NCBI GenBank assembly: GCA_037127255.1
Contig: JBANSL010000018.1
Location: 15,225,175-15,289,174, forward strand
Direction: 5' to 3'
Length of the DNA: 64,000 nt
Origin: Persicaria tinctoria
Taxonomy: Eukaryota > Streptophyta > Magnoliopsida > Caryophyllales > Polygonaceae
Shown one piece after another: positions 22,566-33,054 of the stretch (the first letter of the stretch is position 1; each line of letters begins with the position of its first letter). Position numbers and translations under genes: made by a program. The notes under the pieces are model-generated. The model saw nothing but the letters and a program-made list of their open reading frames with translations. It was not told where the DNA came from and did not search any database.

Positions 22566-23100
22566 TTATCCTAAAACTTTATATTATATATCTTAGGTGT
22601 ATTGGCACAAGTTAAAAATAAATCGAACTCGATCTCACATAACATAATACAAAGATAATTTATTTATTTAAATTAGAAACGAAATACTCGGAAAAAACTT
22701 TGAGGTATTTCAGTAGCGCGGATTTCATTTTTATAAGGAAGTGTGGGAGGATAATTGTAATTATGAGGGTTTAGAGGCCTATAAATACAGAACCCAGTGA
22801 TAGTTGTAATTAACTCATTCAATTCTCTGTACTCTCTAAGCTTTCAAGTAATACAGATCTCAATCATTGTCATCAATATTGTCTCCAATGAAGGTTTTCT
22901 CAAAATAGACGTAGAGGCACTATTGCTACCATTTAGCTAGAGCTGACAAAATGTGACCCATCAACTAGTTTACACAGACAGGCACGCACACATGTACATA
23001 TATAGACGATCGACAACAGAAAGCTCAACTTGTTTTCATGTAAAAAGAAGGTAGGTAATAAGACAAAAGGATTAGTTAAATATATTAACTCTGAATTATT
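22566..23100 (+). other. LTR-like or promoter-like stretch, no gene
   Basis: A TATA box (CCTATAAATACAGA, ~22770) is followed by CATTCAATTCTCTGTACTCTC, resembling the R/U5 part of a Copia LTR. No ends or primer site are identifiable. Confidence 0.25.
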
Positions 23101-23178
23101 TTAATTTATTCATCAAAGATCCTCAATTTCATATATAGTGTAGCACGTACTTAACTGAAGGATAATTTTCTTCGTTTA

Positions 23179-23418
23179 TCACGGTGGTCCCGGCCGGTGC
23201 GGAGGTGGACATTCCAGTTCTGTACAGTCGATATGTCGCACTGGGTCGAAATAATGAGGTTGATTAACAAAAAAATGTTTTGTAGAACCCCAGCCCGGTC
23301 CGGGTTCGGTACCTGGAGCCAAATCATCGCTTTCGGCTGCTGCAGCGAGCCCCAACCACGGGATGATCGCCGCCGCCGCCACCACCAGGACCGTATACCT
23401 GCACAAGGCCCGCTTCAT
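23179..23418 (-). CDS. Putative small secreted peptide, 79 aa
   Basis: ATG at 23418. Residues 1-28 look like a signal peptide (MKRALCRYTVLVVAAAAIIP, then WLGLAAAAES). The mature part is short, Pro/Gly-rich, and contains HFFVNQPHYFDPVRHIDC, TELEC and a Pro-rich end PPPHRPGPP. On the minus strand a TATA box (CTATATATAAATAA) lies near 23500-23513, about 85 bases upstream of the ATG, and AATAAA near 23108 could serve as poly(A) signal. I recognise no family. It might be an orphan peptide gene or a chance frame; the promoter-signal-peptide-poly(A) layout argues for a gene. Confidence 0.45.
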   Translation of the reverse strand: MKRALCRYTVLVVAAAAIIPWLGLAAAAESDDLAPGTEPGPGWGSTKHFFVNQPHYFDPVRHIDCTELECPPPHRPGPP

Positions 23419-23459
23419 CCTAACATAAGGACACTTCGCCTGAACGTATGTACCTAGGC

Positions 23460-24093
23460 TGGTACTGGTCGCGTGTGCAAACTCGATCGGGATTTTATTT
23501 TATTTATATATAGAAAATTAAAGCTAATTTTAGTCTACGATAAAAATAAATATTGGTAGAATAATATTGCTCCATGAACCATATGGTTTACTTTGAAATT
23601 TGACCAAAGCAGCGTGGAGGGTGGTTTAATTTGATTTGGATACTGCAGGCCGGTATTGACCGTACCTGGCAGCTAGGCATCATACCCTAATTTGCTTCAT
23701 TTTTTTTTTTTTAAATTACAATGCTATAGATTATAAAACTACGTACAATCGTTTAATATTAAAGAATCTGGCGTCTATTAGACCAGTTCAAAATTATTTG
23801 TACAACCAACACGTAATATAGTAGTTTTGATTAATTTCTTTACCAAAAAAGTAGTTTTGATATTATTATTTGGATTAAAAATATATTATATATGAATGGT
23901 CAATGCACGTTTTGAGCGTTCTTTATGTGATTCCAAATTATCTTTGTTGGCGAGTTTACGCGATCGAGGGTGTGTTGTGTGACTTAATTTGGAGGGCGAT
24001 TGGGGCAACATCGCTTTTAAGACGGTGGTTATTAATTTTACGCCATGCCACATCGAGTGTTTTTCTCTACATTCCATTGTAAATAACAAAGTT
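23460..24093. other. No gene
   Basis: AT-rich intergenic DNA; besides the possible TATA box of the small peptide gene near 23500 nothing is recognisable. Confidence 0.4.
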
Positions 24094-24096
24094 TAA

Positions 24097-24468
24097 GGCT
24101 CTATTTGGATTCCCAACTGTATAAGCATAATCACTTTAAAAATATTTGGCTAAAAAATTTGTAAGGTATTTAAAATAATAAAATTTTAAAATAAAATACC
24201 TTATAAATTGTGTCAATTAATTATATTAAGATTATAAGGTAATTACAAACTTAACACAATATTTTAGTATTTTATTTTAAAATTACGTTATTTTAAATAC
24301 TTTTTACAGTAATTTTTTTAACCAAACATTGGGAATCCAAACACACCCAACATAATTAATTGACACAGTTTATAAGATATTTTATTTTAAAATTCTATTA
24401 TTTTAAATACCTTATAATTTTTTTAGCCAAACACTTTTAAAATGTCACTTGGGAATCCAAACGGACCC
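24097..24468. mobile_element. Tourist-like MITE (PIF/Harbinger type)
   Basis: Flanked by TAA on both sides (24094-24096 and 24469-24471). The ends are GGCTCTATTTGGATTCCCAA and, inverted, GGGTCCGTTTGGATTCCCAA, with inverted similarity continuing for over 100 bases. An extra inverted end-like copy (TTGGGAATCCAAACACACCC) at about 24330-24350 suggests internal rearrangement. Confidence 0.75.
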
Positions 24469-24471
24469 TAA

Positions 24472-25560
24472 CTCATGCAACTTCTATTATATATACTAGC
24501 AGTACTATTGGTGTTTTTAGGCATGCATCAATCACGCCTGATCTACTACCCAAAAAAAATCCCCAACTTCAAAGTAGACAAAATGTTTTGAATCCAAAAT
24601 TAACAATCTTAATCCTAAATATAATCCAGGAAATAAGCTAGGGAAAATTACTAACAAAATGCATGCTAGAAGTCTCAATATATATTGCCTTCAATATATC
24701 TTGCCTTCAATATATCCTTGAATTGAACTCTTCCATATCCCGATTCCTAATTAACATAAACTTAGATAAGAAATCCTTAAAGTTGGAAAACCTTCGAGTG
24801 AAAAACTGAAATCGAAAAGCGCTTTAGTTGAGATAGCTCCCTTACTTTCCCTTGATGAAATACAGTTGCTATAGTACTAATTTGTGCAGGATTGATAAAA
24901 GACAAAAGTATAAGGTATTATAGTTTATACATAATGGATATATTATTATCTTGCAGATTATATACATATTCGGACTAATTGGTTGAGTTAAATTGTGTTA
25001 ATTCTATCTCATATCCTTTATAGGATTTTTCGATTAAGAATTTTATTGGATAAACATTTGTGTTATTCTAGAATTAAGTTGTTACATGATTTATTCAAAA
25101 ACTTAAATTGGAAGTAAGGAGATCTCGGCAAATCATATCTCAGCAACCATAAAGATCTCGGCCTGAAGATCTTTAACAGTGGAAATTCAAAAAGAAAAAG
25201 ATCCAGAAGATCTCGGCAGCAGCAACAGTAACGTTGAAATATCCCCAGCATTTTAAAGTTCAAATTGTGGTTACAACTGATCGATATTTTGGGGATAAAA
25301 GATCAGCAAACAACAAGAGCTCTCGACTATAAAGATAGAAGGAAGAGAACGATTGAAACACGCCTTTCACCAAGCCTTCTCTGCGCATCAAGAGCTCTCA
25401 AGTCCTCCGACGCCATTGCTAATTTTACTTGCTTTCTTTCTCTCTATTCTGTATTTGATTTATTACATTTGAGAGTTAGGAAGTCTTGAGCTTCATAGTT
25501 TAATTTAATCTCTGTTATACTAAGAGTATCATATACTCAAACGTATCACACTTCGGTGTG
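24472..25560. other. No gene; possible LTR remnant at 25060-25560
   Basis: The later part has recurrent AGATCTCGGC strings, a TATA-like CTATAAAGA near 25330 and a pyrimidine-rich leader, reminiscent of a plus-strand LTR. Boundaries are not visible. Confidence 0.25.
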
Positions 25561-25566
25561 GCAAAT

Positions 25567-25788
25567 GGGACTTTGTTGGGGTTGGGCACCCTGATGTACT
25601 CTAATGCCCTTCTCAAGGTACCTTATATGCGTCATCCGTGGTAGCATGTCGTAGGGATGAGGCTGGGGGCCGTCTTCGTCAACAAGCTGGAACAATGGGA
25701 TGCCAAGCTCGGTGTAGTGTTCGACAGGATGCTCGAGAAGGCCAAGGTCGCCGATGATGAGCATCGCAATATCGATGAAAGTGAGTAG
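25567..25788 (+). pseudogene. Truncated duplicate of the 81-aa protein gene
   Basis: Aligns with the intact gene at 27386-27631 from its codon ~11 onward (TLLGLGTLMYSNAL-type start) to the stop at 25786-25788, and similarity continues through ~140 bases of 3' flank. The first ten codons are absent. A Gln codon is TAG at 25642-25644 (HPW-stop-HVVG). The protein cannot be made. Confidence 0.82.
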
Positions 25789-25929
25789 CTAGCAGCCACA
25801 TTCCCAGATTGCTTATTCTCCAGGAATACCTCTTTATTTCAAATCTTGATGAGTTGAGATCTGCAGCGGATGTGTTCATAAAATCTGTGAGATGAATCTA
25901 TGTTGTTGTTTTAATTTTCAATCTACGAG

Positions 25930-26540
25930 AAGAAGATACGATTTTCCTTGCTTAGGGTTCAAGAAGAAGCGTTTGCGGGAATATTTGGCAGGCCGATTTG
26001 CGGCGCCTTCTCCTCCTTCCCGACGGCCTCCTTTCTCCTCCAGTGGCGCTCCGGCTTCCTTCTCAGTCTCCGGACCGGTCCTCCCACTCGTTTTCCTTTC
26101 CCCTCCCTCACCTGCTAATCCCGGTGATGAACAGTGCAAAATAACCGATTGTTATATTTGCTTGGGGGTAGAGAGGTTATTTTGGGTCAATTTTTTGGGT
26201 TGTGGTCTATTTGTGCAATTAGGCCCATGTTTTGGTCTAGTTACTACCCTTTCCTCTAAAAAAAACATCAGTATCTGAGAATCTTCTAGGTCGATGATAA
26301 TTATTCGGTCAACAGCAAACTTGTAGCTCCTTTTGAACCAATTTTACAAAGAACTTACCCAATCCGAATTGGCTCAACAAAAACAAAACAAAAAATGGGA
26401 AAAAATGGGGGGATTTGGAGTCAGTCAGACAACCATGCGGCCACTCCAGGCCCAAAATGAAGGGCTGAAGATGATCCTCTACAGCGGACCAAGGCCAGAG
26501 CCATGGGGAGCTGTTAATCACGACAAGGCCACATGGTCAG
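25930..26540. other. No gene recognised
   Basis: GC-rich 25960-26110 gives Ser/Pro-rich frames only; the rest is AT-rich. Confidence 0.3.
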
Positions 26541-26542
26541 GT

Positions 26543-27143
26543 TCATCCACCAAACTTGGTTTCCTGTCTGAATGCGGCGGAGACGCACAAGTGGCTAGGG
26601 AGGAGACGACAAGCACAGGCAGCGACGGGGGTTTGCAGGGAGTCTGGTGCGGGTCCTTGGTGGCAGATACAGTGGCTGAGTGGCGGTGGTCGGCAGTGTT
26701 GCCAGCGGAATCGATTCGAAATTGGATTGGAATGATTTGTTATGGTTTCAGATGAGGTTTTTGAACAGGGTTGTTTGTGGGAGTGTATAGAATGTGTTGA
26801 GATCGTTTTGGAGCTCGTAGATTGCTTCATTGGTGGTGGTGTCAAAAGTTGAAATGGGATTCACCCGAAGGCGGGTTTGTGTAGCCGACTTGGTTTTGGT
26901 CGTGTGACCGACATGGTTTTGGCCGAAAGTTGGTTGGCAAAAGCCAAAATTTTGGTTAGTGCGGAAGACGGAAGCAGTTTTGTAATGGCCAGAGCCAAGT
27001 TTGGATTGTCCATAAGTGGTTTTGTGGTGGCCTGAGCTGTAGGATTTCTTAGCAACATGCCGAAGCATTGGATTGTGCCGAATTTTTGGATAGTTGCCCG
27101 GAGGCGGAAATTGGAGAGGATGAAAGCCATTAGGCAAAAGATT
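26543..27143 (-). pseudogene. Copia-like 5' internal region (leader and gag-like remnant)
   Basis: Lies directly downstream, in minus orientation, of the LTR/primer boundary at 27152. Frames are rich in Pro, Thr, Asn and His and are interrupted, with stops between 26845 and 26750. The position after an LTR is the main evidence; no gag signature is clear. Confidence 0.35.
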
Positions 27144-27152
27144 CGGATACCA

Positions 27153-27325
27153 TGTTAAATATTGGTGTAAACTAACACACATTTTTCTATTCATTAGTAG
27201 AAGGAAATATATAGAGCGTACAATGAAGTAAACTGATAATGGAGATGGAGAAGGTGAGGAGAGATTTACTCTAACTACCTGACTAATTCTAATCCTAAAT
27301 AATAGAAATAATCAATCTAAATGGG
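27153..27325 (-). repeat. Copia-type LTR fragment
   Basis: Inner end TGTTAAATATTGG, next to a primer-site-like TGGTATCCGAATC on the minus strand (27141-27152). A TATA box (CTCTATATATTTCC on the minus) lies near 27205-27217. The outer end is not defined. It sits between the two copies of the 81-aa gene. Confidence 0.5.
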
Positions 27326-27385
27326 TGCTTTCCGACAACTCCGATCCGATCCACTCACACCTCTGAAACCCTCCAATCAATCTAA

Positions 27386-27631
27386 ATGGCGTGGAGTGCG
27401 ACGATGATCGGAGCTTTGTTGGGGCTGGGCACCCTGATGTACTCCAATGCCCTTCGCAAGCTACCATATATGCGTCATCGGTGGCAGCATGTCGTAGGGA
27501 TGGGGCTGGGGGCCGTCTTCGTCAACAAGCTGGAACAATGGGATGCCAAGCTCGGTGTAGAGTTCGACAGGATGCTCGAGAAGGCCAAGGCCGCCGATGA
27601 TGAGCGTCGCAATATCGATGAAAATGAGTAG
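27386..27631 (+). CDS. Small conserved plant protein, 81 aa (possible complex I accessory type)
   Basis: Single exon, ATG 27386 to TAG 27631. It starts MAWSATMIGALLGLGTLMYS, a likely membrane segment, followed by NALRKLPYMRHRW, a second hydrophobic stretch (HVVGMGLGAVFVNKL) and a charged helical tail ending ERRNIDENE. From memory it resembles a family of ~80-residue plant proteins annotated in places as an ESSS-type subunit of mitochondrial NADH dehydrogenase; that name is uncertain. The frame is intact and the pyrimidine-rich 5' flank looks normal. A broken duplicate lies 1.8 kb upstream. Confidence 0.72.
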   Translation: MAWSATMIGALLGLGTLMYSNALRKLPYMRHRWQHVVGMGLGAVFVNKLEQWDAKLGVEFDRMLEKAKAADDERRNIDENE

Positions 27632-28083
27632 CAGCCACATTTCCATTCCCAGATTGCTTATTCTCCGGGCCGGAATACCTCTTTATTTCAAATCTTGATC
27701 AGTTGAGATCTGCAGCGGATGTGTTCATAAAATCTGTGAGATGAATCTATGCTGTTGTTTTAATTTTCAGTCTTCGTATTGGACAAGACCTAGACCAAGA
27801 GCCAGAACACGACCATCACAAATTCATCAACAAATTAGCACCCATTTACATTAATCAATCTAATTAAATTCTAATAATATAAATATTTATTATTTTCTTA
27901 ATACCAAGATCCGACCTGGAGATGTTGCACACACAAGAAATTGAGACTTTTTCAATAAGAAATTGAGACTTTTCCCCCCTTTGAGATCGAAATGCATATA
28001 GCCTGACATCTCACTTGACTTTCGCCTCATGATCCATCTCTCATCTCTTCACTTGCTCTACCCAAATCTCCAAGATCAATCCG

Positions 28084-29246
28084 ATGGATCAAGCTGTCCT
28101 CGACGACATCATCAATCGTCTACTTGACGCGAGAAACCAGCGCGCGGGAAAGTCGATTCAGCTCTCAGAATCGGAGGTCCATCAACTCTGCATCGTCTCC
28201 AAAAATATCTTCTTGCAACAACCGTGCCTTCTTGAACTCGAACCCCCGGTTAAGATTGTTGGTACATTTACAGATTTAGTTACTCCCTATATAATTCAAA
28301 ATTGATGCTAATTCGATCTCTATATGGTTTTCATTTACATCTGCACTGAATATCAGGTGACATTCATGGTCAGTATTCGGATCTCTTGAGAATTTTCGAA
28401 TTTGGCGGGTTTCCTCCGTCAGAGAATTACTTATTCTTGGGGAATTATGTTGACTTCGGGAGACAAAGCTTGGAGACGATATGCCTTCTTCTCGCATACA
28501 AGATTAAGTATCCCGAAAACTTGTTTCACTTGAGGGGAAACCATGAATGCGCTTCAGTTAATCGTGTAGATGGGTTCTATGATGAATGCAAGAGACGATT
28601 CAATGTTAGATTGTGGAAGACCTTCATTGATTGCTTCAACTGCCTACCTATTGCTGCTCTCATCGACGATAAGATCTTCTGTGTCCATGGTGGTCTCTCA
28701 CCTGACCTCCTCGATTTGGAGCAGATAAGGAAGATTCCGAGACCCACAGATGTGCCGGACTTAGGCTTGCTTTGTGATCTACTTTGGTCAGATCCAGACA
28801 ATGTTCAAGGTTGGGGGTTGAATGATCGCGGTGTTTCTTACACTTTTGGTGCTGACACGGTGACGGAGTTTATTGAGAAGCATCATCTAGACTTGATCTG
28901 TCGCGGTCATCAGGTCACTTTCGCCATTGTGTTTTTGTTACATATTATCTAGTCGTCGGTTTTAATGTCTCAATTAGGGTGCGCGCCTTTGTTACAGGTT
29001 GTAGAGGACGGGTACGAGTTTTTTGCCAATCGGCGACTTGTGACGATATTTTCAGCACCTAACCATCGCGGGGAGTATGATAATGCAGCGGCTATCATGA
29101 GTGTGGATACATCTTTGATGTGCTCTTTCCAGATTCTAAAGCCTGCTGATAAGAGGCCCCGATTCGATTTTGGAAGCGGGGCTTCTACAACTCAGTCTGA
29201 GAGCTCATCAGGAGTCAATCTCCTCGACAATACGACAACGAATTGA
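28084..29246 (+). CDS. PP1-like phosphatase paralogue A (TOPP-type, predicted inactive)
   Basis: Three exons by consensus splice sites: 28084-28261, 28357-28913, 28998-29246; 327 residues, the usual PP1 core length. Exon 1 gives [17 protein letters not shown]; exon 2 opens with GDIHGQY and holds [26 protein letters not shown] and CRGHQ; exon 3 holds [20 protein letters not shown] and SFQILKP. Against PP1, D64, H66, D95, N124, H125, H173, R221 and H248 are kept. The GDYVDRG box is GNYVDFG, so the metal-bridging D92 is Asn and the phosphate-binding R96 is Phe; Y272 is His and C273 Arg. Loss of catalysis is inference. The C-terminus ends NTTTN, because two extra bases relative to gene B bring an early TGA. 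Confidence 0.8.
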
Positions 29247-29261
29247 AATTTGAAGATGCAG

Positions 29262-29400
29262 CACCTATGGTGAAGGTAACTCAACCACGTATATACTATT
29301 AAAGTAAAGCAGGATGATATTGTGTCTCTTAGTTCATAAGCTGTGTATAGTGTTTTGGAAGGATGAATGTTTCTGATTTTGGGAGAAGCAACGATACGAG
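29262..29400 (+). pseudogene. Remnant of the gene A tail exons
   Basis: After the stop, an unused splice donor (GTGAAG|GTAACT near 29277) matches the donor of gene B exon 3. At 29351-29400 lies a piece (TGTTTTGGAAGGATGAATG onward) corresponding to the first tail cassette of gene B, ending abruptly at a repeat. Gene A therefore once had the cassette tail. Confidence 0.65.
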
Positions 29401-29690
29401 TGTGTTTGCATAACTCGCACACATATGTGAGCCGAGTTTGTATTGGTGTGTTTACGTAAAATGAGCTTAAAACGAGTTTACAGATTGCATTAGTACAGGT
29501 TTAAACGAGCCCACAATGAGCTTTTGAAAAACGAGTTTAAACGAGTACTCGAGCTTGAACTTGGTTAAATACTCATAAGCCGAGTATGAGCAAAATTCTG
29601 AGCTTGAAACAAAAATCAGACTTGGCTCGATAAAAAAACGAACAAAGCAATTAAATACTCGACTCGTTCAACTAGAATAACCGATCCGTA
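29401..29690. repeat. hAT-like repeat, CGAG/AAACGAG-rich
   Basis: Repeated AAACGAG, CTCGAGCTTG and GACTCG strings of the kind common in non-autonomous hAT elements of dicots. The ends were not resolved. It begins exactly where homology to the gene B tail stops. Confidence 0.4.
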
Positions 29691-31430
29691 CTTTTTGGTC
29701 TCCATCTTACATTGCATACCCTTTGTCTCTTTGATTTTGCGTCCTTTGTCGGTATTGATGCAACATCGTTTTTATATGGGGCTTTGTTTGTGGCGGAGTA
29801 TGATTGTATGAACGTGACTTATGAGATGATAGGAAACGACGTCGTGTGCCTTGCTTGTGAATTGTCATCCTTTATCAGTATGACACCATATGATTTCATT
29901 TCTAGAGACTAACTCATTACCTATAGAATGACATCACGCAGAATATGAGGGATGGTGAAACTGTACACATTTAACTTTCAAGACTTATTTTTTGGATTGA
30001 CTGTGCAGTTTAAGTGACATTAATGATAGCTGTGTGGTCGATCCTGGTCGATCTTATATGCTGCGAGCATCTTGTGGAAAATCATCCCAAGAAATGTTAC
30101 TCACCTTATCAAATTTGTGTCAATATTGTTTGAGTGAGGTTTTAGATAAGATCTCAAAACGACTATATATTGTCAAGACAATTTTAAGTAATTTAACGCA
30201 GGTCTTTCTCATTTTTTTCAAACAAATTGCAAAAAGTTTCAAAGCTCCCATTTACGAATCAGAGCAAATGAAAAAAAATCTAAATCTGTCGAATGAATTG
30301 TTTGCTCGAAAACTGGCTAAAATCGGTGAAATTTATTAAGGAACGAATTGAACGACACTCACTTTCGTATGTCGATCAATTTGGATGATTATTGAATGAC
30401 ATTCAATATATGGTTATTTGTAGTCGTCGTTTGAAAAATCTGTCGAACCTCGGAGAGAACGAGCTAAATAAGGGACCTCGGCAAATGATGTTGAGGGTAC
30501 AAAGGAGGCTCGGCAAAAGTTGTCGAGGGTACGAACGAACCTTGGTAAAAAGTGGTGAGGGTACACATGAGGCTCGGTGATAGTAGCCGAGCATATATCA
30601 TCACCTCGCGAGATCTACACAAGCCATTTGCCCCACAGTAAGCCATGAAAAAAAGACAAAGAAATCAATTCCGTTCGCAACAAATCAACAACACCCATAT
30701 CAACAACAATCAAACAAAACACACAAACAACAACCAATTTCATCAATTTCAAACCCTAAAACATGCAATTTCTTCGAATAAAAACCATTAAAATCAATTG
30801 TAAATGGAGTTTCTTGCTTTAAATATGGTAGATCGGTTGAAAGCCCTCACAAATCTACCGCAATGAACAAGGTATGAGTGATTTCTCTACCGTTTGTGAC
30901 TCGTCCAAGTGAAACGATGTTGAATAGCTTTAGTTTTCAATTCTTCTCTCGAGCATATTTGTAATTATTTTTTTAGAACGGGAAGAACTTATTTGCAATT
31001 TTGTGAAAATGATCTTGCCAATAGCACGTTTCCCATCTTGCCTTGAGCTCTTATGATATGGTTTTAAAGTTTGGGTAAATTGCAGAAAACCACCATTTAA
31101 ATAAGGTATTTTGCGTGAAATCACCCCTTAAAACGAAAATTGCAGAAAACTACCATTTAAAACCGTTTTCTTTGCAAAGTCACACCAATCACCAAATTTA
31201 CGTTAATTGAATATTAAAGTGCGTGAAAAATAAATTATATCAATTGGTTTTTTTTATTATTATTTTACTTTATTCAATCGGTATTAATTAATTTTTACCT
31301 TTTTAACATGTTTTTTTAAAAGTAATATTTTTTTATATAAAATGTCATTTTTTAACATGTTTCGTAGGTAAAAAAAATTTCTCTTTATTGTGGTTGTTTT
31401 TCGCTCACTAACTTTAAAAATTAAAATACC
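29691..31430. other. No gene
   Basis: AT-rich; 31075-31190 repeats GCAGAAAACYACCATTTAAA twice, resembling the end of an unclassified DNA element. Otherwise nothing is recognisable. Confidence 0.35.
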
Positions 31431-31434
31431 AGAC

Positions 31435-31990
31435 GACACTTTTCGAGGTAGTCTATGGCCAAGCTTATCCACCTCCCGTATCTCCCCAGAGAAAGCGAAT
31501 CTCTCTCATAGATAGAAGCTGGCAAAAAAAGAGAGGAAATCATCAACGTGTTGAAATTCCATATGCTACGAGCCCAGAATAGGATGAAACAGTATGTAGA
31601 CAACCACCGGAGTGCAAGGGAATTTGCTATTGGTGACTGGGTGTATCTAAAGTTGGAGCCCTATCGCCAACACACCTTGAAAGTTGAAACAACACGCCAG
31701 TCACAAACTCTCGCCCAGGTTACTTCTATGGCCCATTTCAGATTGAGGAGAAAGTGAATGCGTTGCTTATAAACTAGCTCTTCCACCATCAGCTGCAATC
31801 CACAATGTTTTTCACGTGAGTCAATTCAAGCTGTGTCCCAAAAGTGCTGGTACTTAAATGGAAAGGGGAATCAGAGGAGCAGGCAAGCTGGGAATTTTAC
31901 TCGGATCTCATTCGCAACTTCACAGCGTTCGGGCCCGGAAATTGCAGACTCTTGAGGACAAGGGTCGTCTGAAGGAGGGAGTAATGTGAG
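31435..31990 (+). pseudogene. Chromovirus (Ty3/Gypsy) integrase C-terminus and chromodomain, broken
   Basis: FEVVYGQAYPPP, MLRAQNRMKQYVDNHRSARE, FAIGDWVYLKLEPYRQHTL, a displaced YGPFQIEEK, HNVFHVSQFKLCP and WKGESEEQASWE follow in the order of a Tekay/Del-type pol end, but in changing frames. It ends in a polypurine tract (GAAGGAGGGAGTAA) at about 31970-31985. Everything upstream of the integrase C-terminus is missing. Confidence 0.82.
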
Positions 31991-32250
31991 TTATTATGTT
32001 AGAAAACTCTGGGTTTTAACCCGGGTTGTTTAAGTTGGGCCTTAAGCCTTTTATGTTAGAATAACCTATTGGGCCGTTCAGCCCACTTTAGTAGTTCGGA
32101 TTCCTGTTTGTCGTTTAGCTTCGTACTGGTTGCCATCCCCTCCTTTATTTAACGCTGGCAGTTAGTTGGCCACTAAAACCACTGGCAACGCATAGCTCCA
32201 CGGCTCCAATTGCCATGCCACGCCTGCAAAATGTCTGACGTGGAGGGGAG
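31987..32250 (+). repeat. 3' LTR (partial) of the chromovirus remnant
   Basis: Starts TGTGAGTTATTATG directly after the polypurine tract and has a TATA-like CTTTATTTAACG near 32140. The right end is not identified. Confidence 0.5.
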
Positions 32251-33054
32251 AGAAAAATTAGGGTCGATGCAAGACGCCTATATTGGATTATATTGGATGC
32301 AGGTCCAATTTTGATTTTTCAACTTTTTTTTGTTGCAGGGAATAAAATGGGGATTTCACCCGTAAATATATTTTTCTAAAAAAAATTGTTTTTTAATAGT
32401 ATTTATTTTATCTATTCAATGACACCCATTTTGCATATATTTGACAAAAAAAAAAACATTTGCTAAGGTTATCATATGTTAAAGATTTATAGTCACATAA
32501 CAAAATTAACTTAAATCATCATAAACTTACACCATAAAAATACATAAATTTGAATATTAAATAACAATAACCACTACACCCGAAACATGAAAACACACCT
32601 GAAATTACACCTTAGACAAGAAATTACACATACCCATAAAATATTTCTAAATTTAATTGTGACTTTTTACTTTAATGATACATATTAATAATATCATTAA
32701 CAAAAAAATTTAAGTTAAATAAATTAACATTTAGTTTAATAAATAAATAAATAATGTAAAGTGAAATAAGAGACGTGCGATCTTGTGAATGAAAATGGTA
32801 AAAAGATGAAAAGTTTGTGGAAAGTTGAGAAATGAGTTAAGAGTCGGTGTGACTCTTGTCTAACCAATTTATGGCTTGCATCTAGTTGCCCACTGTCCAA
32901 TTTACAGAAATTATTCCAAATCTCTGAAAATATCTAATTCTCTCTCGTCCAGCTTCCCTTCAAATCGATCTTCCATTTTTGCATCTTCCTCGTTGATCTT
33001 ATTCGTGTTTCCTGTTACACATCTAATCTAATCTAACAGAGAGAGACATCAAGG
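32251..33054. other. AT-rich DNA and 5' flank of phosphatase gene B
   Basis: No gene. The last ~150 bases are a pyrimidine-rich leader ending GAGAGAGACATCAAGG before the ATG of gene B. Confidence 0.4.
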
